From assembly GCF_900176515.1 (NCBI RefSeq), contig NZ_FWXV01000003.1, positions 434,001 to 498,000 on the forward strand: 64,000 bases of DNA, read 5' to 3'. Shown here one piece after another: positions 49,778 through 58,128 of this stretch. This DNA comes from Kibdelosporangium aridum. Lineage in GTDB: Bacteria > Actinomycetota > Actinomycetes > Mycobacteriales > Pseudonocardiaceae. Made by a program: the position numbers and the translations under genes. The stretch's first letter is position 1; every line of letters begins with the position of its first letter. The notes under the pieces were generated by a model that saw only the letters and a list, made by a program, of their open reading frames with translations, was not told where the DNA came from and did not search any database.

Positions 49778-51318
49778 ACCGGCGGGTTCCCGTGCTTGGC
49801 GTAGGTGAACGAACCGCGCTTGTTGCGCAGCGTCTCCAACGCGCCGACCAGGATGTGGCGGGTCTCCGCCGGGTCGATCACGTCGTCGACCAGGCCGTTC
49901 TCCGCGGCGTAGTAGGGGTGCATGAGCATTTCCTTGTACTCGTTCATCTTCTGCGCGCGGGTGGCCTCCGGATCGTCGGAAGCCGCGATCTCGCGCCGGA
50001 AGATGACGTTCGCCGCGCCGTCCGCGCCCATCACCGCGATCTCGTTGGTGGGCCACGCGAACGACAGGTCAGACCCGATGGACCGCGAGTCCATCACGAT
50101 GTACGCACCGCCGTAGGCCTTGCGCAGGATCACCTGGATCCTCGGCACAGTCGCGTTGCAGTACGCGTACAGCAGCTTCGCACCGTGCCGGATGATCCCG
50201 TTGTGCTCCTGGTCGGTTCCTGGCAGGAAGCCCGGAACGTCCACAAGGGTCACGATCGGAATGTTGAAGGCATCGCACGTCTGGACGAACCTCGCGGCCT
50301 TTTCGGACGATTTGATGTCCAGCACGCCGGCGAAGTGCCTTGGCTGGTTGGCCACGATGCCCACGGTGGTGCCGTGCAACCGGGCCAGCGCGGTGACGAC
50401 GTTGGGTGCCCAACGGTCGTGCAGCTCGAGGAACTCGCCGTCGTCGACGATCTCCTCGATCACGTCGTGCATGTCGTACGACTGTCCCGGTTCAGCGGGA
50501 ACGATGTCCAGCAACGGCTCGTTCGTCCGGTCCGCCGGGTCGCTGCACTGCACGGCCGGTGGCTGGGACTGGTTGTTCGACGGCAACATCGAGACCAGGT
50601 AACGCACGTCGTGCAGGCAGGTGGCTTCGTCGTCGTAGACAAAGGTCGCGACGCCGTTGTTGGCGTGCACGTCCGCGCCGCCGAGCTCGTTGTGCGTCAC
50701 CTTCTCCGCGGTTACCGCCTGTACAACGTCCGGTCCCGTGATGAACATCTGCGAGAGGTCACGGACCATGAACACGAAGTCGGTGAGAGCTGGAGAATAG
50801 GCCGCACCACCCGCACACGGGCCGAGCATGACACTGATCTGGGGGATGACACCCGAAGCTCGTACATTTCGCCGGAAAATCCCTCCGTACCCGGCGAGCG
50901 CGGTGACACCCTCCTGGATGCGCGCGCCCGCGCCGTCATTGAGGCTGATCAAGGGCGCGCCGCATGCTTCGGCCATGTCCATGATCTTGTGGATCTTCTG
51001 CGCGTGTGCCTCGCCGAGCGAGCCGCCGAAGATCCGGAAGTCGTGGGCGTAGACGAAGACCTTGCGGCCGTCGATCGTGCCCCAGCCAGTCACCACGCCG
51101 TCGCCAGGCGGCTTACGCCGTTGCATGCCGAAACCACTGGCGCGGTGCCGTCGCAGTCCCTCGACTTCCACAAAGGACCCTTTGTCCAGCAACAGGTCCA
51201 ACCGCTCGTACACGGTCAGCTTGCCGCGCTTGCGTTGTGCCTCGGTGGCCCGGCCGTCACCCGCCCGGGTCTCCTCGCGCAGCAGCTGCAGCTCCTTCAC
51301 CCGCGTGTGCATGTCCAC
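49774..51318 (-). CDS. accD: Acyl-CoA carboxylase beta (carboxyltransferase) subunit (514 aa)
   Basis: The protein has the two crotonase-like halves of the AccD/PccB family: MLGPCAGGAAYSPALTDFVFM in the N-half and VDVPGFLPGTDQEHNGIIRHGAKLLYAY, YGGAYIVMDS in the C-half. It transfers the carboxyl group from biotin to acetyl-CoA or propionyl-CoA, giving extender units. The biotinylated alpha subunit is not in the window and must be shared from primary metabolism. The copy is placed between ketoreductase and epsilon genes, so it probably supplies malonyl-CoA to this pathway. GTG at 51318 or ATG at 51312 can start it. Confidence 0.92.
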   Translation of the reverse strand: MDMHTRVKELQLLREETRAGDGRATEAQRKRGKLTVYERLDLLLDKGSFVEVEGLRRHRASGFGMQRRKPPGDGVVTGWGTIDGRKVFVYAHDFRIFGGSLGEAHAQKIHKIMDMAEACGAPLISLNDGAGARIQEGVTALAGYGGIFRRNVRASGVIPQISVMLGPCAGGAAYSPALTDFVFMVRDLSQMFITGPDVVQAVTAEKVTHNELGGADVHANNGVATFVYDDEATCLHDVRYLVSMLPSNNQSQPPAVQCSDPADRTNEPLLDIVPAEPGQSYDMHDVIEEIVDDGEFLELHDRWAPNVVTALARLHGTTVGIVANQPRHFAGVLDIKSSEKAARFVQTCDAFNIPIVTLVDVPGFLPGTDQEHNGIIRHGAKLLYAYCNATVPRIQVILRKAYGGAYIVMDSRSIGSDLSFAWPTNEIAVMGADGAANVIFRREIAASDDPEATRAQKMNEYKEMLMHPYYAAENGLVDDVIDPAETRHILVGALETLRNKRGSFTYAKHGNPPV

Positions 51319-51374
51319 GACTGCTCACTCCCTTTTCGCGGGCGGCCTTGCCGGGCCGCCCGCGAACTTGTCAC

Positions 51375-52136
51375 TCAGGTGATCGAGACACCGCCGTCGA
51401 CGCTGATGACCTGACCGGTGGTGAAGTCGCACTCCAGGAACAGGGCCATGCTGCGGGCCACCTCTTCCGGGGTACCGAACCGCGGGATGGGTGACTTGTC
51501 GCGGATGGAGTCCATCACGTTGTCCGACAGGTCCTTGGTCATCGTGGTGACCATGAACCCCGGGGACAGCGCGTTCACCGTGACGCCACGGCGGCCACAT
51601 TCCGCGGCCAGCGTGCGGGTGAAACCGATGATCCCGGCCTTGGACGCGGAGTACGCCGTCTGCCCGGCCGAGGCGATCAGGCCGGACGGCGAGACCACGT
51701 TGACGATCCGGCCCCACCGCTTGCGCAGCATGTGTCCAACCGCGACTCGGGAGGTGTGGAAAGTCCCGATCAGGTTGGTCTCGATCACCTGGCGCCAGTC
51801 GTCCGGGGACTGCATGGCCATCAGCGCGTCCTTGCGGATCCCGCCGTTGTTCACCAGGATGTCGATCGGCCCGAGCGCGTCGGAGACGTCTTTGTACATC
51901 TGGTTGACCGCCTCCCACGAGGCGACGTCTCCGGTCACCACGCAGGAGTCGTTCTCCAGCTTGTCCGCGACGGCCTGGGCCCGCTCCTTCGACGAGTTGT
52001 AGTGCACAGCGACCCGGCACCCCAACGCGTCGAGTTCGATGGCCAGTGCCTGGCCGAGCCCGCCGGACGCACCGGTCACGAGTGCGACCGGCGAGTCCGG
52101 ACGGGCCACATCCACAAAAGATTTCCGGCTGCTCAT
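51375..52136 (-). CDS. FabG-type 3-oxoacyl-ACP reductase (253 aa)
   Basis: This is a short-chain dehydrogenase with the NADP loop VTGASGGLGQAL, NNGG motif (ILVNNGGIRKD), catalytic Ser in VSPSGL, and Tyr-Lys in AYSASKAG (Tyr about 163). The C-terminus GQVISVDGGVSI is typical of FabG. It reduces the beta-keto group of ACP-bound chains after each condensation. The start overlaps the KSIII stop by 4 bases. Together with KSIII, KS, ACP and MaoC it completes a dissociated reducing set. Confidence 0.9.
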   Translation of the reverse strand: MSSRKSFVDVARPDSPVALVTGASGGLGQALAIELDALGCRVAVHYNSSKERAQAVADKLENDSCVVTGDVASWEAVNQMYKDVSDALGPIDILVNNGGIRKDALMAMQSPDDWRQVIETNLIGTFHTSRVAVGHMLRKRWGRIVNVVSPSGLIASAGQTAYSASKAGIIGFTRTLAAECGRRGVTVNALSPGFMVTTMTKDLSDNVMDSIRDKSPIPRFGTPEEVARSMALFLECDFTTGQVISVDGGVSIT

Positions 52137-53119
52137 GCCGAAACACCGCCCCACTTCAGAAGTGCCGACCCCCATGTCATGCCCGCGCCGAAGCCGGCAA
52201 GCAGAACCAGGTCACCGTCCTTGAAACGGCCTTCCTCCAGCGCGTCGAACATGGCGATGGGCATCGACGCCGACGCGGTGTTGCCGTACTTCCACAGGTT
52301 GGTGACCAGCTTCTCCGGTTTGAGCCCGGTGTGGTCGAGGATCGAGTTGATGATCCTGATGTTCGCTTGGTGGGGAACGAAGTGATCGACGTCGTCGACC
52401 GTCAGCCCGGCCTGTTCGAGCGTGGCACGCACCGAACGGACCGTGAAGCGGACTGCGTTGAGGTAGATCTCGTTTCCCTTGATCTCGGAGTAGTGCAGGC
52501 CGTCCGCGAACGTGGTCGCGGAGGTCGGCATCCGGCTGCCGCCGGCCTGTACGCGCAGGCTGTCCTGGCGCGATCCGTCCGCGCCGAGGTTCCACGCCAG
52601 CACCCGGTCCGTCTCGGTGGGTGTGAGCACGATCGCGCCAGCCCCATCACCGACCAAAATGGACAGGTCGCGGTCCACCGGATTGATCTGCGTCGAGTGG
52701 GTGTCCGAGCCGATCAGCAGGATCGGTCGCGGGTCCATCTTCATCATGGCCGCGCCGAAGACGAGACCGTAGATGAACCCCGAGCACTCCGCGTTGACGT
52801 CGTGCGCGGACCCGGCGACGCCGAGACCGTGCTGGACGAACGCGGAAGTGGCTGGGGAGAGCTGTTCCGGCGTCGCACTCGCCACAATCAGGTGGGCGAT
52901 GTCCTTGCCGGTCAGCCCTGCCCGCTCGAGCGCCGCACGACCCGCGTCGATCGCCAGTGAGGCGGTCGTCTGGCCGGGTTCGATCTTCCGGCGCTCGTGG
53001 ATGCCGCACCGGCTGATGATCCAGTCTTCATCGACGTCGAAACGGGCCGCGAGCTCGGTCGTGGTGACACGCTGTTCGGGAACAGCGATGCCCCATCCGG
53101 AGATGTCGAAGCCGTCCAC
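52133..53119 (-). CDS. FabH-type beta-ketoacyl-ACP synthase III (328 aa)
   Basis: The catalytic triad of KSIII is complete: Cys about 111 in NAECSGFIYG, His about 248 in VPHQANIRI, and Asn about 281 in YGNTASAS. It has typical length and the terminal GFGAGMTWGSALLKW. KSIII primes chains with a CoA- or carrier-bound starter and malonyl-ACP. Here the starter could be the unit made by the adenylating enzyme/carrier/dehydrogenase set; KSIII relatives can also acylate other nucleophiles. It lies between the ACP (6 bases) and the ketoreductase. Confidence 0.92.
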   Translation of the reverse strand: MDGFDISGWGIAVPEQRVTTTELAARFDVDEDWIISRCGIHERRKIEPGQTTASLAIDAGRAALERAGLTGKDIAHLIVASATPEQLSPATSAFVQHGLGVAGSAHDVNAECSGFIYGLVFGAAMMKMDPRPILLIGSDTHSTQINPVDRDLSILVGDGAGAIVLTPTETDRVLAWNLGADGSRQDSLRVQAGGSRMPTSATTFADGLHYSEIKGNEIYLNAVRFTVRSVRATLEQAGLTVDDVDHFVPHQANIRIINSILDHTGLKPEKLVTNLWKYGNTASASMPIAMFDALEEGRFKDGDLVLLAGFGAGMTWGSALLKWGGVSA

Positions 53120-53125
53120 GATGGC

Positions 53126-53380
53126 TTACGCTGCTTTTTGCACAAGGGCGACGAGCTTGGCGTGCACGTCGCGCATGGTCGTCGTGTCGTCCATGTCGTT
53201 GAAGAGTGACTCGTCCGCGCCGACGCCCGGGTAGTTGTTCTGGAACCCGTACAGCCACTCCATCAGGTCGAGTGAGTCGATGTCCGAGTTGCGCTGAATC
53301 GCGTCGTCGGGACCCAATTCGGCAGCGCCAGAGACGGCTGCCAGCTGGCCGGCCAGCTCTTCCACGGTGGGCAGTTCCAT
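53126..53380 (-). CDS. Acyl carrier protein for chain extension (84 aa)
   Basis: The phosphopantetheine site is Ser36 in IDSLDLMEW, the fatty-acid/polyketide ACP pattern. The start MELPTVEELAGQL is preceded by a GGAG-type site. It is the first gene of the ACP-KSIII-KR-AccD-AccE operon. It is distinct from the aminoacyl-type carrier at 41607. Confidence 0.9.
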   Translation of the reverse strand: MELPTVEELAGQLAAVSGAAELGPDDAIQRNSDIDSLDLMEWLYGFQNNYPGVGADESLFNDMDDTTTMRDVHAKLVALVQKAA

Positions 53381-53580
53381 AGCCTTCGCTCCTCTCGATC
53401 ACCCTGCCTGCCACATGTGCGCGGCGTCAGGGCTGCCGTTCTGGCTCCGAACTAAACCCCGCGGCGCGCAACGAACCCGCAATCCAGGTGTGTCTTGCGC
53501 ATCTCTTGCGGCCTGAACGGTGTGCTGGCTCCCAAACACTTTGTTGCCCTCGCGCGCCAGATGCCTGAGGAGGCAGAACC
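53381..53580. promoter_or_regulatory. Divergent promoter region between the ACP operon and the oxidative operon
   Basis: These 200 bases must contain promoters for both operons. An AGGAGG site precedes the GTG at 53581. I found no clear palindrome; a search for SARP-type direct heptamer repeats would be informative. Confidence 0.45.
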
Positions 53581-55125
53581 GTGACGAGCACCATCAACCA
53601 GAGCGTCAGCACACGCAAGGGCGGTCGGCCGACGCCACACGTGCAGGTCGCCATCATCGGCACCGGGTTCTCCGGCCTTGGCGTGGCGATCCGCTTGCTG
53701 GAGAACAAGATCAAGGACTTCGTGCTGCTCGAGCGCGCCGGCGAGGTCGGCGGCACGTGGCGCGACAACACCTACCCGGGCTGCGCCTGCGACGTTGCGT
53801 CCATTTTGTACTCGTACTCCTTCGCGCAGAAGTCCGACTGGAACAGTACTTACGGCTCGCGCCAGGAACTGTTCGACTACTTGAAGGACGTCGCCGACCG
53901 GTACGGCGTGCGGCCGTACGTCAAGTTCCACCACGAGGTGCTGGACGCCACGTGGGACGAGAACCTGCGCCGCTGGTACATCAAGACCTCGCAGGGCGAC
54001 TACACCGCGCAGGTCCTGGTCGCGGGCACCGGCTACCTCTCCGACGCGGTCATCCCGGACATCCCTGGTATCGAGGACTTCCAGGGCAAAATCATGCACT
54101 CGTCCCAATGGGACCACGACTACGACCTGGACGGCCGCAACGTCGCGGTGATCGGCACCGGCGCGTCGGCGATCCAGTTCGTGCCCGCGATCCAGCCGAA
54201 GGTCGCACATCTGGACCTGTACCAGCGCAGCGCGCCGTGGGTCGGCCCGAAGGCCGACAACCCGATCAAGGGCGTGCACGCCTGGGCGTTGAAGCGTGTT
54301 CCCGGCTACCGCGCGTTCCGCCGTGGCTGGAACAAGAACGGCCGCGAGATCCTGGCGTTCCTGTTCAAGCGGCCGCCGTTGGCGGAGAAGACGATCCAGG
54401 GCATGGCCGCGCGGCACCTGGCCAAGAGCGTGCCGGACCCGGAGCTGCGGGCCAGGCTGGCACCGAACTTCGCGGTGGCGTGCAAGCGGTTGCTGTTCTC
54501 CAACAAGTGGTACCCGGCGATCCAGCAGGACAACGTCGAGATCATCAACGGCGCCATCGACAAGGTCACCGAGAACGGTGTCATCGGATCGGACGGCCGT
54601 GAGCGCACCGTCGACGCGATCATCCTCGGCACCGGGTTCCTGGCGACCAAGCGTCCAATCGCCGACAAGCTCTCCGGCCGTGGCGGCGTTAAGCTCGCAG
54701 ACGCCTGGGAGGCCGGCGGGATGAAGGCCTACCGGGGCACCACCGTGGCCGGGTTCCCCAACCTCTTCCTGATGCTCGGACCGAACACCTCACTCGGCCA
54801 CTCCTCGCAGACGGTGATGATCGAGGCGCAGATCGCCTACGTCGTCGACGCGGTCAAGACGCTGAACAAGCGTGGGCTGTCCAGCGTCGAGGTCAACCCG
54901 GAGGCGCAGGAGGCGTACAACAAGGAAATCGAGTCATGGCTGGACGGTTCGGTGTGGGACGCCAAGACCTGCACCAGCTGGTACACCGACTCGACCGGCC
55001 GTAACCCGTCCATCTGGCCGGCCAACACACGCAAGTTCACCCGCGGCACCAAGAAGTTCGACCTGGACGCGTACCAGGTCGCGACGCTGGCTGGTGCCGA
55101 GACGCATGCCGACATCAAGGCATAG
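53581..55125 (+). CDS. Baeyer-Villiger-type flavin monooxygenase (514 aa)
   Basis: This is a class B flavin monooxygenase. It has the FAD Rossmann motif VAIIGTGFSGLGVA, the BVMO fingerprint F-x-G-x-x-x-H-x-x-x-W as FQGKIMHSSQWD near residue 170, and the NADPH motif VAVIGTGASAIQF. TYPGCACDVAS is also typical. It inserts an oxygen next to a ketone or oxidises a heteroatom using NADPH and oxygen. GTG start with AGGAGG at good spacing. It heads a four-gene plus-strand operon and is a tailoring candidate acting on the polyketide or on an indole-type ring; the second choice is N-hydroxylation. Confidence 0.9.
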   Translation: MTSTINQSVSTRKGGRPTPHVQVAIIGTGFSGLGVAIRLLENKIKDFVLLERAGEVGGTWRDNTYPGCACDVASILYSYSFAQKSDWNSTYGSRQELFDYLKDVADRYGVRPYVKFHHEVLDATWDENLRRWYIKTSQGDYTAQVLVAGTGYLSDAVIPDIPGIEDFQGKIMHSSQWDHDYDLDGRNVAVIGTGASAIQFVPAIQPKVAHLDLYQRSAPWVGPKADNPIKGVHAWALKRVPGYRAFRRGWNKNGREILAFLFKRPPLAEKTIQGMAARHLAKSVPDPELRARLAPNFAVACKRLLFSNKWYPAIQQDNVEIINGAIDKVTENGVIGSDGRERTVDAIILGTGFLATKRPIADKLSGRGGVKLADAWEAGGMKAYRGTTVAGFPNLFLMLGPNTSLGHSSQTVMIEAQIAYVVDAVKTLNKRGLSSVEVNPEAQEAYNKEIESWLDGSVWDAKTCTSWYTDSTGRNPSIWPANTRKFTRGTKKFDLDAYQVATLAGAETHADIKA

Positions 55126-55151
55126 CGGGAAATCCTGACTGGAGGGGTTCG

Positions 55152-56639
55152 ATGGGCAGCAGCGCACACTCCCGGCGCAACATCCTGAGAGGGATCGGTG
55201 CCGGTGCGGTTGTGGTCGGCTGGAACGCGGTGACCGGCACCTGGTCCACGGCATCGGCTTCGGCCGAAGGCGTGATCCCGGTGCCGCCGTTGGACGGCAC
55301 GCTGGAGACATCACCGGCCGTGCTGGGTGAGTTCTCGAAGGACTGGGGCGGTTTCATCACCGCGACGCCGAAAGCCGTGCTGCGGCCCGGTTCGGTGCAG
55401 GATGTCGTGAAGATCGTGAACTACGCACGGGCGAACTGCCTGAAGGTCGCGGTGAACGGTCAGAGCGGCACATCCGACGACCAGGAATCCCACTCCTTCT
55501 GGGGCAACGCCGCGGTGCCCGGTGGTATCGCGATCGACGCCAAGGGATTCTCGACGATCCACAGCATCACCTCGACCCACGCGATCGTCGGCGCCGGTGT
55601 GTCACTGCACCAGCTGTCAGCGGCTACTTTGGACCGTGGCCTGATCGTCCCCTCCCAGACGGATTACTTGCGGTTGTCGGTCGGCGGTGTCGCGTCCGTC
55701 GGCGGTTTCGGTGGCACGGTCCCGAAGTACGGCCTGTTCTCGGACATGATCGAGGAGGTCGAGGTCGTCACCGGTGCGGGACAAGTCCTGACGGCGTCGC
55801 CTTCGGTACGCCCCGACCTGTTCAACGCGGTCATCAACGGTGCCGGTCAGGTCGCGGTCATCACCAAGGCCAAGGTGCGGCTGATGAAGGCACCCGAGCG
55901 GGTGCGGATGTTCACCCTGTCGTACACCGACCTGGCCAAGTGGCAGCGAGACCAGGAGTTCCTCATGCGGGACGGCCGGTTCACCCACCAGGGTGGCGGT
56001 TTCTCGCGTAAGCCGGACAACTCCGGTTGGTGGTACCAGATCGAGGCCGGGTACTACTACTCGTCGCCTTCCGTTCCGGACGATGCCGCTCTGCTGGCCG
56101 GGCTCAACGACGAGCGTTCGGCGTTGCAGGTGCACGACCACTTGTTCCGCGACTGGACGTTCCGGGTCGACCCCGGCGAGCAGGCGTGGAAGGACGGCGG
56201 GTTCTGGGACGGCCCGCACCCGTGGCTGCACCTGCTCGTCCCTGCTTCGAAGATCCAGACGTTCGTTCCCTTCGTGCTGAACGAACTTCAGGTCGAGCAG
56301 CTCGGTGCGGGCTTCACGATCCTGTCGCCGTTCCAGACCGCGAAGGTCACCCGGCCGTTGTTCGCCAAGCCGAACGAGCCAGTGGCCTACCTGTGCGACT
56401 TGCTGAGGATGCCGCCACCCGGCGACCCGAACATCCAGGCCTACCTCGCCCAGAACCGCCGGTTCTACGAGAAGCTGGTGTCGCTGGGCGGCAAGCGGTA
56501 CATCATCGGCGCGATACCTGGCATGACACCGACGCAGTGGCAGCGTCACTTCGGGACGGTCTGGCCGTTCCTGGTGGCGTCCAAGCGCCGCTACGACCCG
56601 GATGGCGTGCTCACACCCGGTCAGGGGTTCTTCTCCTGA
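55152..56639 (+). CDS. Tat-exported FAD-linked oxidase, cytokinin-dehydrogenase/BBE-like (495 aa)
   Basis: The N-terminus is a twin-arginine signal (SRRNILRGIGAGAVVVG). The FAD-binding type 4 fold follows: AVLRPGSVQDVVKIVNYARAN, GGFGGTVPKYGLFSDMIEEVEVVTGAG, and the C-terminal YDPDGVLTPGQGFF, as in cytokinin dehydrogenases. The region that carries the flavin-linking His in plant relatives (GHGHS) reads NGQSGTSDD, so FAD is probably not bound by that His. Some members oxidise C-N or C-C bonds in ring closures. Export means that it could act on a released product. It follows the monooxygenase by 26 bases. Confidence 0.85.
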   Translation: MGSSAHSRRNILRGIGAGAVVVGWNAVTGTWSTASASAEGVIPVPPLDGTLETSPAVLGEFSKDWGGFITATPKAVLRPGSVQDVVKIVNYARANCLKVAVNGQSGTSDDQESHSFWGNAAVPGGIAIDAKGFSTIHSITSTHAIVGAGVSLHQLSAATLDRGLIVPSQTDYLRLSVGGVASVGGFGGTVPKYGLFSDMIEEVEVVTGAGQVLTASPSVRPDLFNAVINGAGQVAVITKAKVRLMKAPERVRMFTLSYTDLAKWQRDQEFLMRDGRFTHQGGGFSRKPDNSGWWYQIEAGYYYSSPSVPDDAALLAGLNDERSALQVHDHLFRDWTFRVDPGEQAWKDGGFWDGPHPWLHLLVPASKIQTFVPFVLNELQVEQLGAGFTILSPFQTAKVTRPLFAKPNEPVAYLCDLLRMPPPGDPNIQAYLAQNRRFYEKLVSLGGKRYIIGAIPGMTPTQWQRHFGTVWPFLVASKRRYDPDGVLTPGQGFFS

Positions 56640-56678
56640 CCAGTCTGGTCCTACTCGCCGTGGGACAAAGGGCGGGGG

Positions 56679-56701
56679 CAGGAGCTATTGGAAAGCTCCT
56701 G
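56679..56701 (+). promoter_or_regulatory. Small hairpin within the oxidative operon
   Basis: CAGGAGCT and AGCTCCTG (8-base stem, 7-base loop) lie between the FAD oxidase and the SRPBCC gene. It may attenuate or process the mRNA. Confidence 0.4.
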
Positions 56702-56739
56702 TCCTCGCTCCAGCCAATGTAGACCTAGGAGGCGTAACC

Positions 56740-57231
56740 GTGAGCGGCTACGACATCATCGACGAGGCGTTCATCGACACATCGCCCGACCTCGTCTGGC
56801 AGGCGCTGGTGGCGGAACTGGGTGGGGCAGCCGGGTTCTGGGTGCCCTTCAACACGTTCGCCGCGACCGGCCCGGCCGACCAGGTGGGCACCGAGGTGAA
56901 GTGGACCGTGCACCCGAAGGGCTACGACAAGGGCGGGCCCAAGCTGCGCTTCACTTCCCGCACCACATATGTCGACCCAGGCAGGCGGCTGGACGCGGAG
57001 TACTTCGAAGGCGTGTTCCGCGGAACAGTCACCTTCACCGTCTCCCCGGTCAACGGCGGGCTCGCAAGCCGGATCTCGATCCACTTCAAGGCCGTTCCAC
57101 AGGGCATCGCGAAGGTTCTGGCGAAGGTGGCGGATGTCGGCGGGAAGCACTCGCAGGCGGCGCAGCTGGCCTTCTCGAACCTGAACACCCTGCTGGGTGG
57201 AAGGCACACCGCGAATGGAGCCCCGCGATGA
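56740..57231 (+). CDS. SRPBCC/START-like small-molecule-binding protein (163 aa)
   Basis: GTG start at 56740 with AGGAGG 9 bases upstream. The pattern is that of the SRPBCC helix-grip fold: a first strand DEAFIDTSPDLVWQALVAEL, turn-rich FNTFAATGPADQVGTEVKW, LDAEYFEGVFRGTVTFTVSP, and a long C-terminal helix. The family includes polyketide cyclases, lipid carriers and coenzyme Q-binding proteins. In this operon a cyclase or carrier for a hydrophobic product is plausible. It overlaps the next gene by 4 bases. Confidence 0.75.
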   Translation: MSGYDIIDEAFIDTSPDLVWQALVAELGGAAGFWVPFNTFAATGPADQVGTEVKWTVHPKGYDKGGPKLRFTSRTTYVDPGRRLDAEYFEGVFRGTVTFTVSPVNGGLASRISIHFKAVPQGIAKVLAKVADVGGKHSQAAQLAFSNLNTLLGGRHTANGAPR

Positions 57232-58016
57232 AGGCGACGACGAGTGATGGCGCCGCAATCGCCATTTCGGTTCACGGTCCGGCTGACGGCCCTGTTGTTG
57301 TGCTGTCTCACGGTTGGGCTGCTGGCCGTGCGGTGTGGAATGCCGTTGTCCCTCAGCTTGTTGCTGCCGGGCTTCGGGTCGTGACCTACGACCAGCGCGG
57401 GCACGGCGAGTCCACTGTGGGCGTTTCACCGATTGGTATTGCCCGGTTCGCCATGGACCTCGGTGACGTCCTGTCCACTGTGGACGCGTCGGACGCGGTC
57501 GTGGTCGGGCACTCAGGCGGCGGATTTGCCGCGCTGTGCCATGCGATCAGTGACTCTTCCCGGATCGGCGGGCTGGTCCTGCTGGCCACCGCGGCACACG
57601 ACCAGAACACGCCCAAGGGTGAGGTCCGGCTGATGGGCAACCCGGTGTTCTCGTTCGCCGTCCGGCGAGGACCGTTGGGGCGCAAGATGATCAGCAGCAC
57701 TGCCGGACCGGACATCTCGCGGGATGCCCTGGAGGCTCACCGGGCTTTGTTCGCCGGTACCAACCGCAAGGTGCGGGCCGCGTGCTTCGGGTGCACCACC
57801 GGTATGGACCTGCGGCCAGGTCTTGCTTCGATCTCCGTTCCCACGGCCGTGCTGCACGGTGACGCGGACACCGTGATCAAGCCGGAGCTGGGCCGCGTGG
57901 TCGCGGAAACCTTGCCCAAGGCGGATTTCGAGGAGATCCCCCGCGCCGGGCACGTGCTTCCACTTGAGGCTCCCGACCGTGTTGTCCGTGCGGTCTTGGA
58001 GCTCACCTCGCGCTGA
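57228..58016 (+). CDS. Alpha/beta hydrolase (262 aa)
   Basis: Alpha/beta-hydrolase with VVLSHGWAAG, nucleophile GHSGGG (Ser about 91), acid in LHGDADTVIKP and final His in PRAGHVLPLEAP. It is similar in type to haloperoxidase-like esterases. It is coupled to the SRPBCC gene and closes the operon; two terminators follow. It may hydrolyse the lactone or ester made by the Baeyer-Villiger-type enzyme, or release the chain. Both are inferences from context. Confidence 0.82.
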   Translation: MKATTSDGAAIAISVHGPADGPVVVLSHGWAAGRAVWNAVVPQLVAAGLRVVTYDQRGHGESTVGVSPIGIARFAMDLGDVLSTVDASDAVVVGHSGGGFAALCHAISDSSRIGGLVLLATAAHDQNTPKGEVRLMGNPVFSFAVRRGPLGRKMISSTAGPDISRDALEAHRALFAGTNRKVRAACFGCTTGMDLRPGLASISVPTAVLHGDADTVIKPELGRVVAETLPKADFEEIPRAGHVLPLEAPDRVVRAVLELTSR

Positions 58017-58020
58017 CACA

Positions 58021-58048
58021 AATGGCCACGGCGGTTGCCGTGGCCATT
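58021..58048. terminator. Hairpin terminator of the oxidative operon
   Basis: AATGGCCACGGC and GCCGTGGCCATT pair perfectly (12 bases) around the tetraloop GGTT, 5 bases after the hydrolase stop. Confidence 0.88.
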
Positions 58049-58069
58049 GTGGTGTTTCACCTTCAGATT

Positions 58070-58119
58070 CCTCGTGGATGCTCGGCCGCAGCTCATTTTT
58101 AGACCGAGCACCCACGAGG
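58070..58119. terminator. Terminator of the adenosylhomocysteinase gene
   Basis: CCTCGTGG-TGCTCGG (58070-58085) pairs with 58104-58119 with one interior mismatch, loop of 18 bases. It lies 9 bases beyond the ahcY stop. It probably serves the minus strand, while the hairpin at 58021 serves the plus strand. Confidence 0.75.
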
Positions 58120-58128
58120 AAGTCTTTT

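Noticed and set aside
49792..51414. Long plus-strand open frame of 540 codons opposite the carboxyltransferase
   Set aside because: It is antisense to a clear AccD homologue and has the Arg/His/Gln-rich composition of a GC-rich shadow frame. The same applies to the long frames at 301-1560, 5086-5952, 22857-24320, 41963-43654 and 47538-49217.
57471..57490. Short dyad GTCCACTGTGGAC
   Set aside because: It lies inside the hydrolase coding region and is explained by codon usage; no regulatory position.
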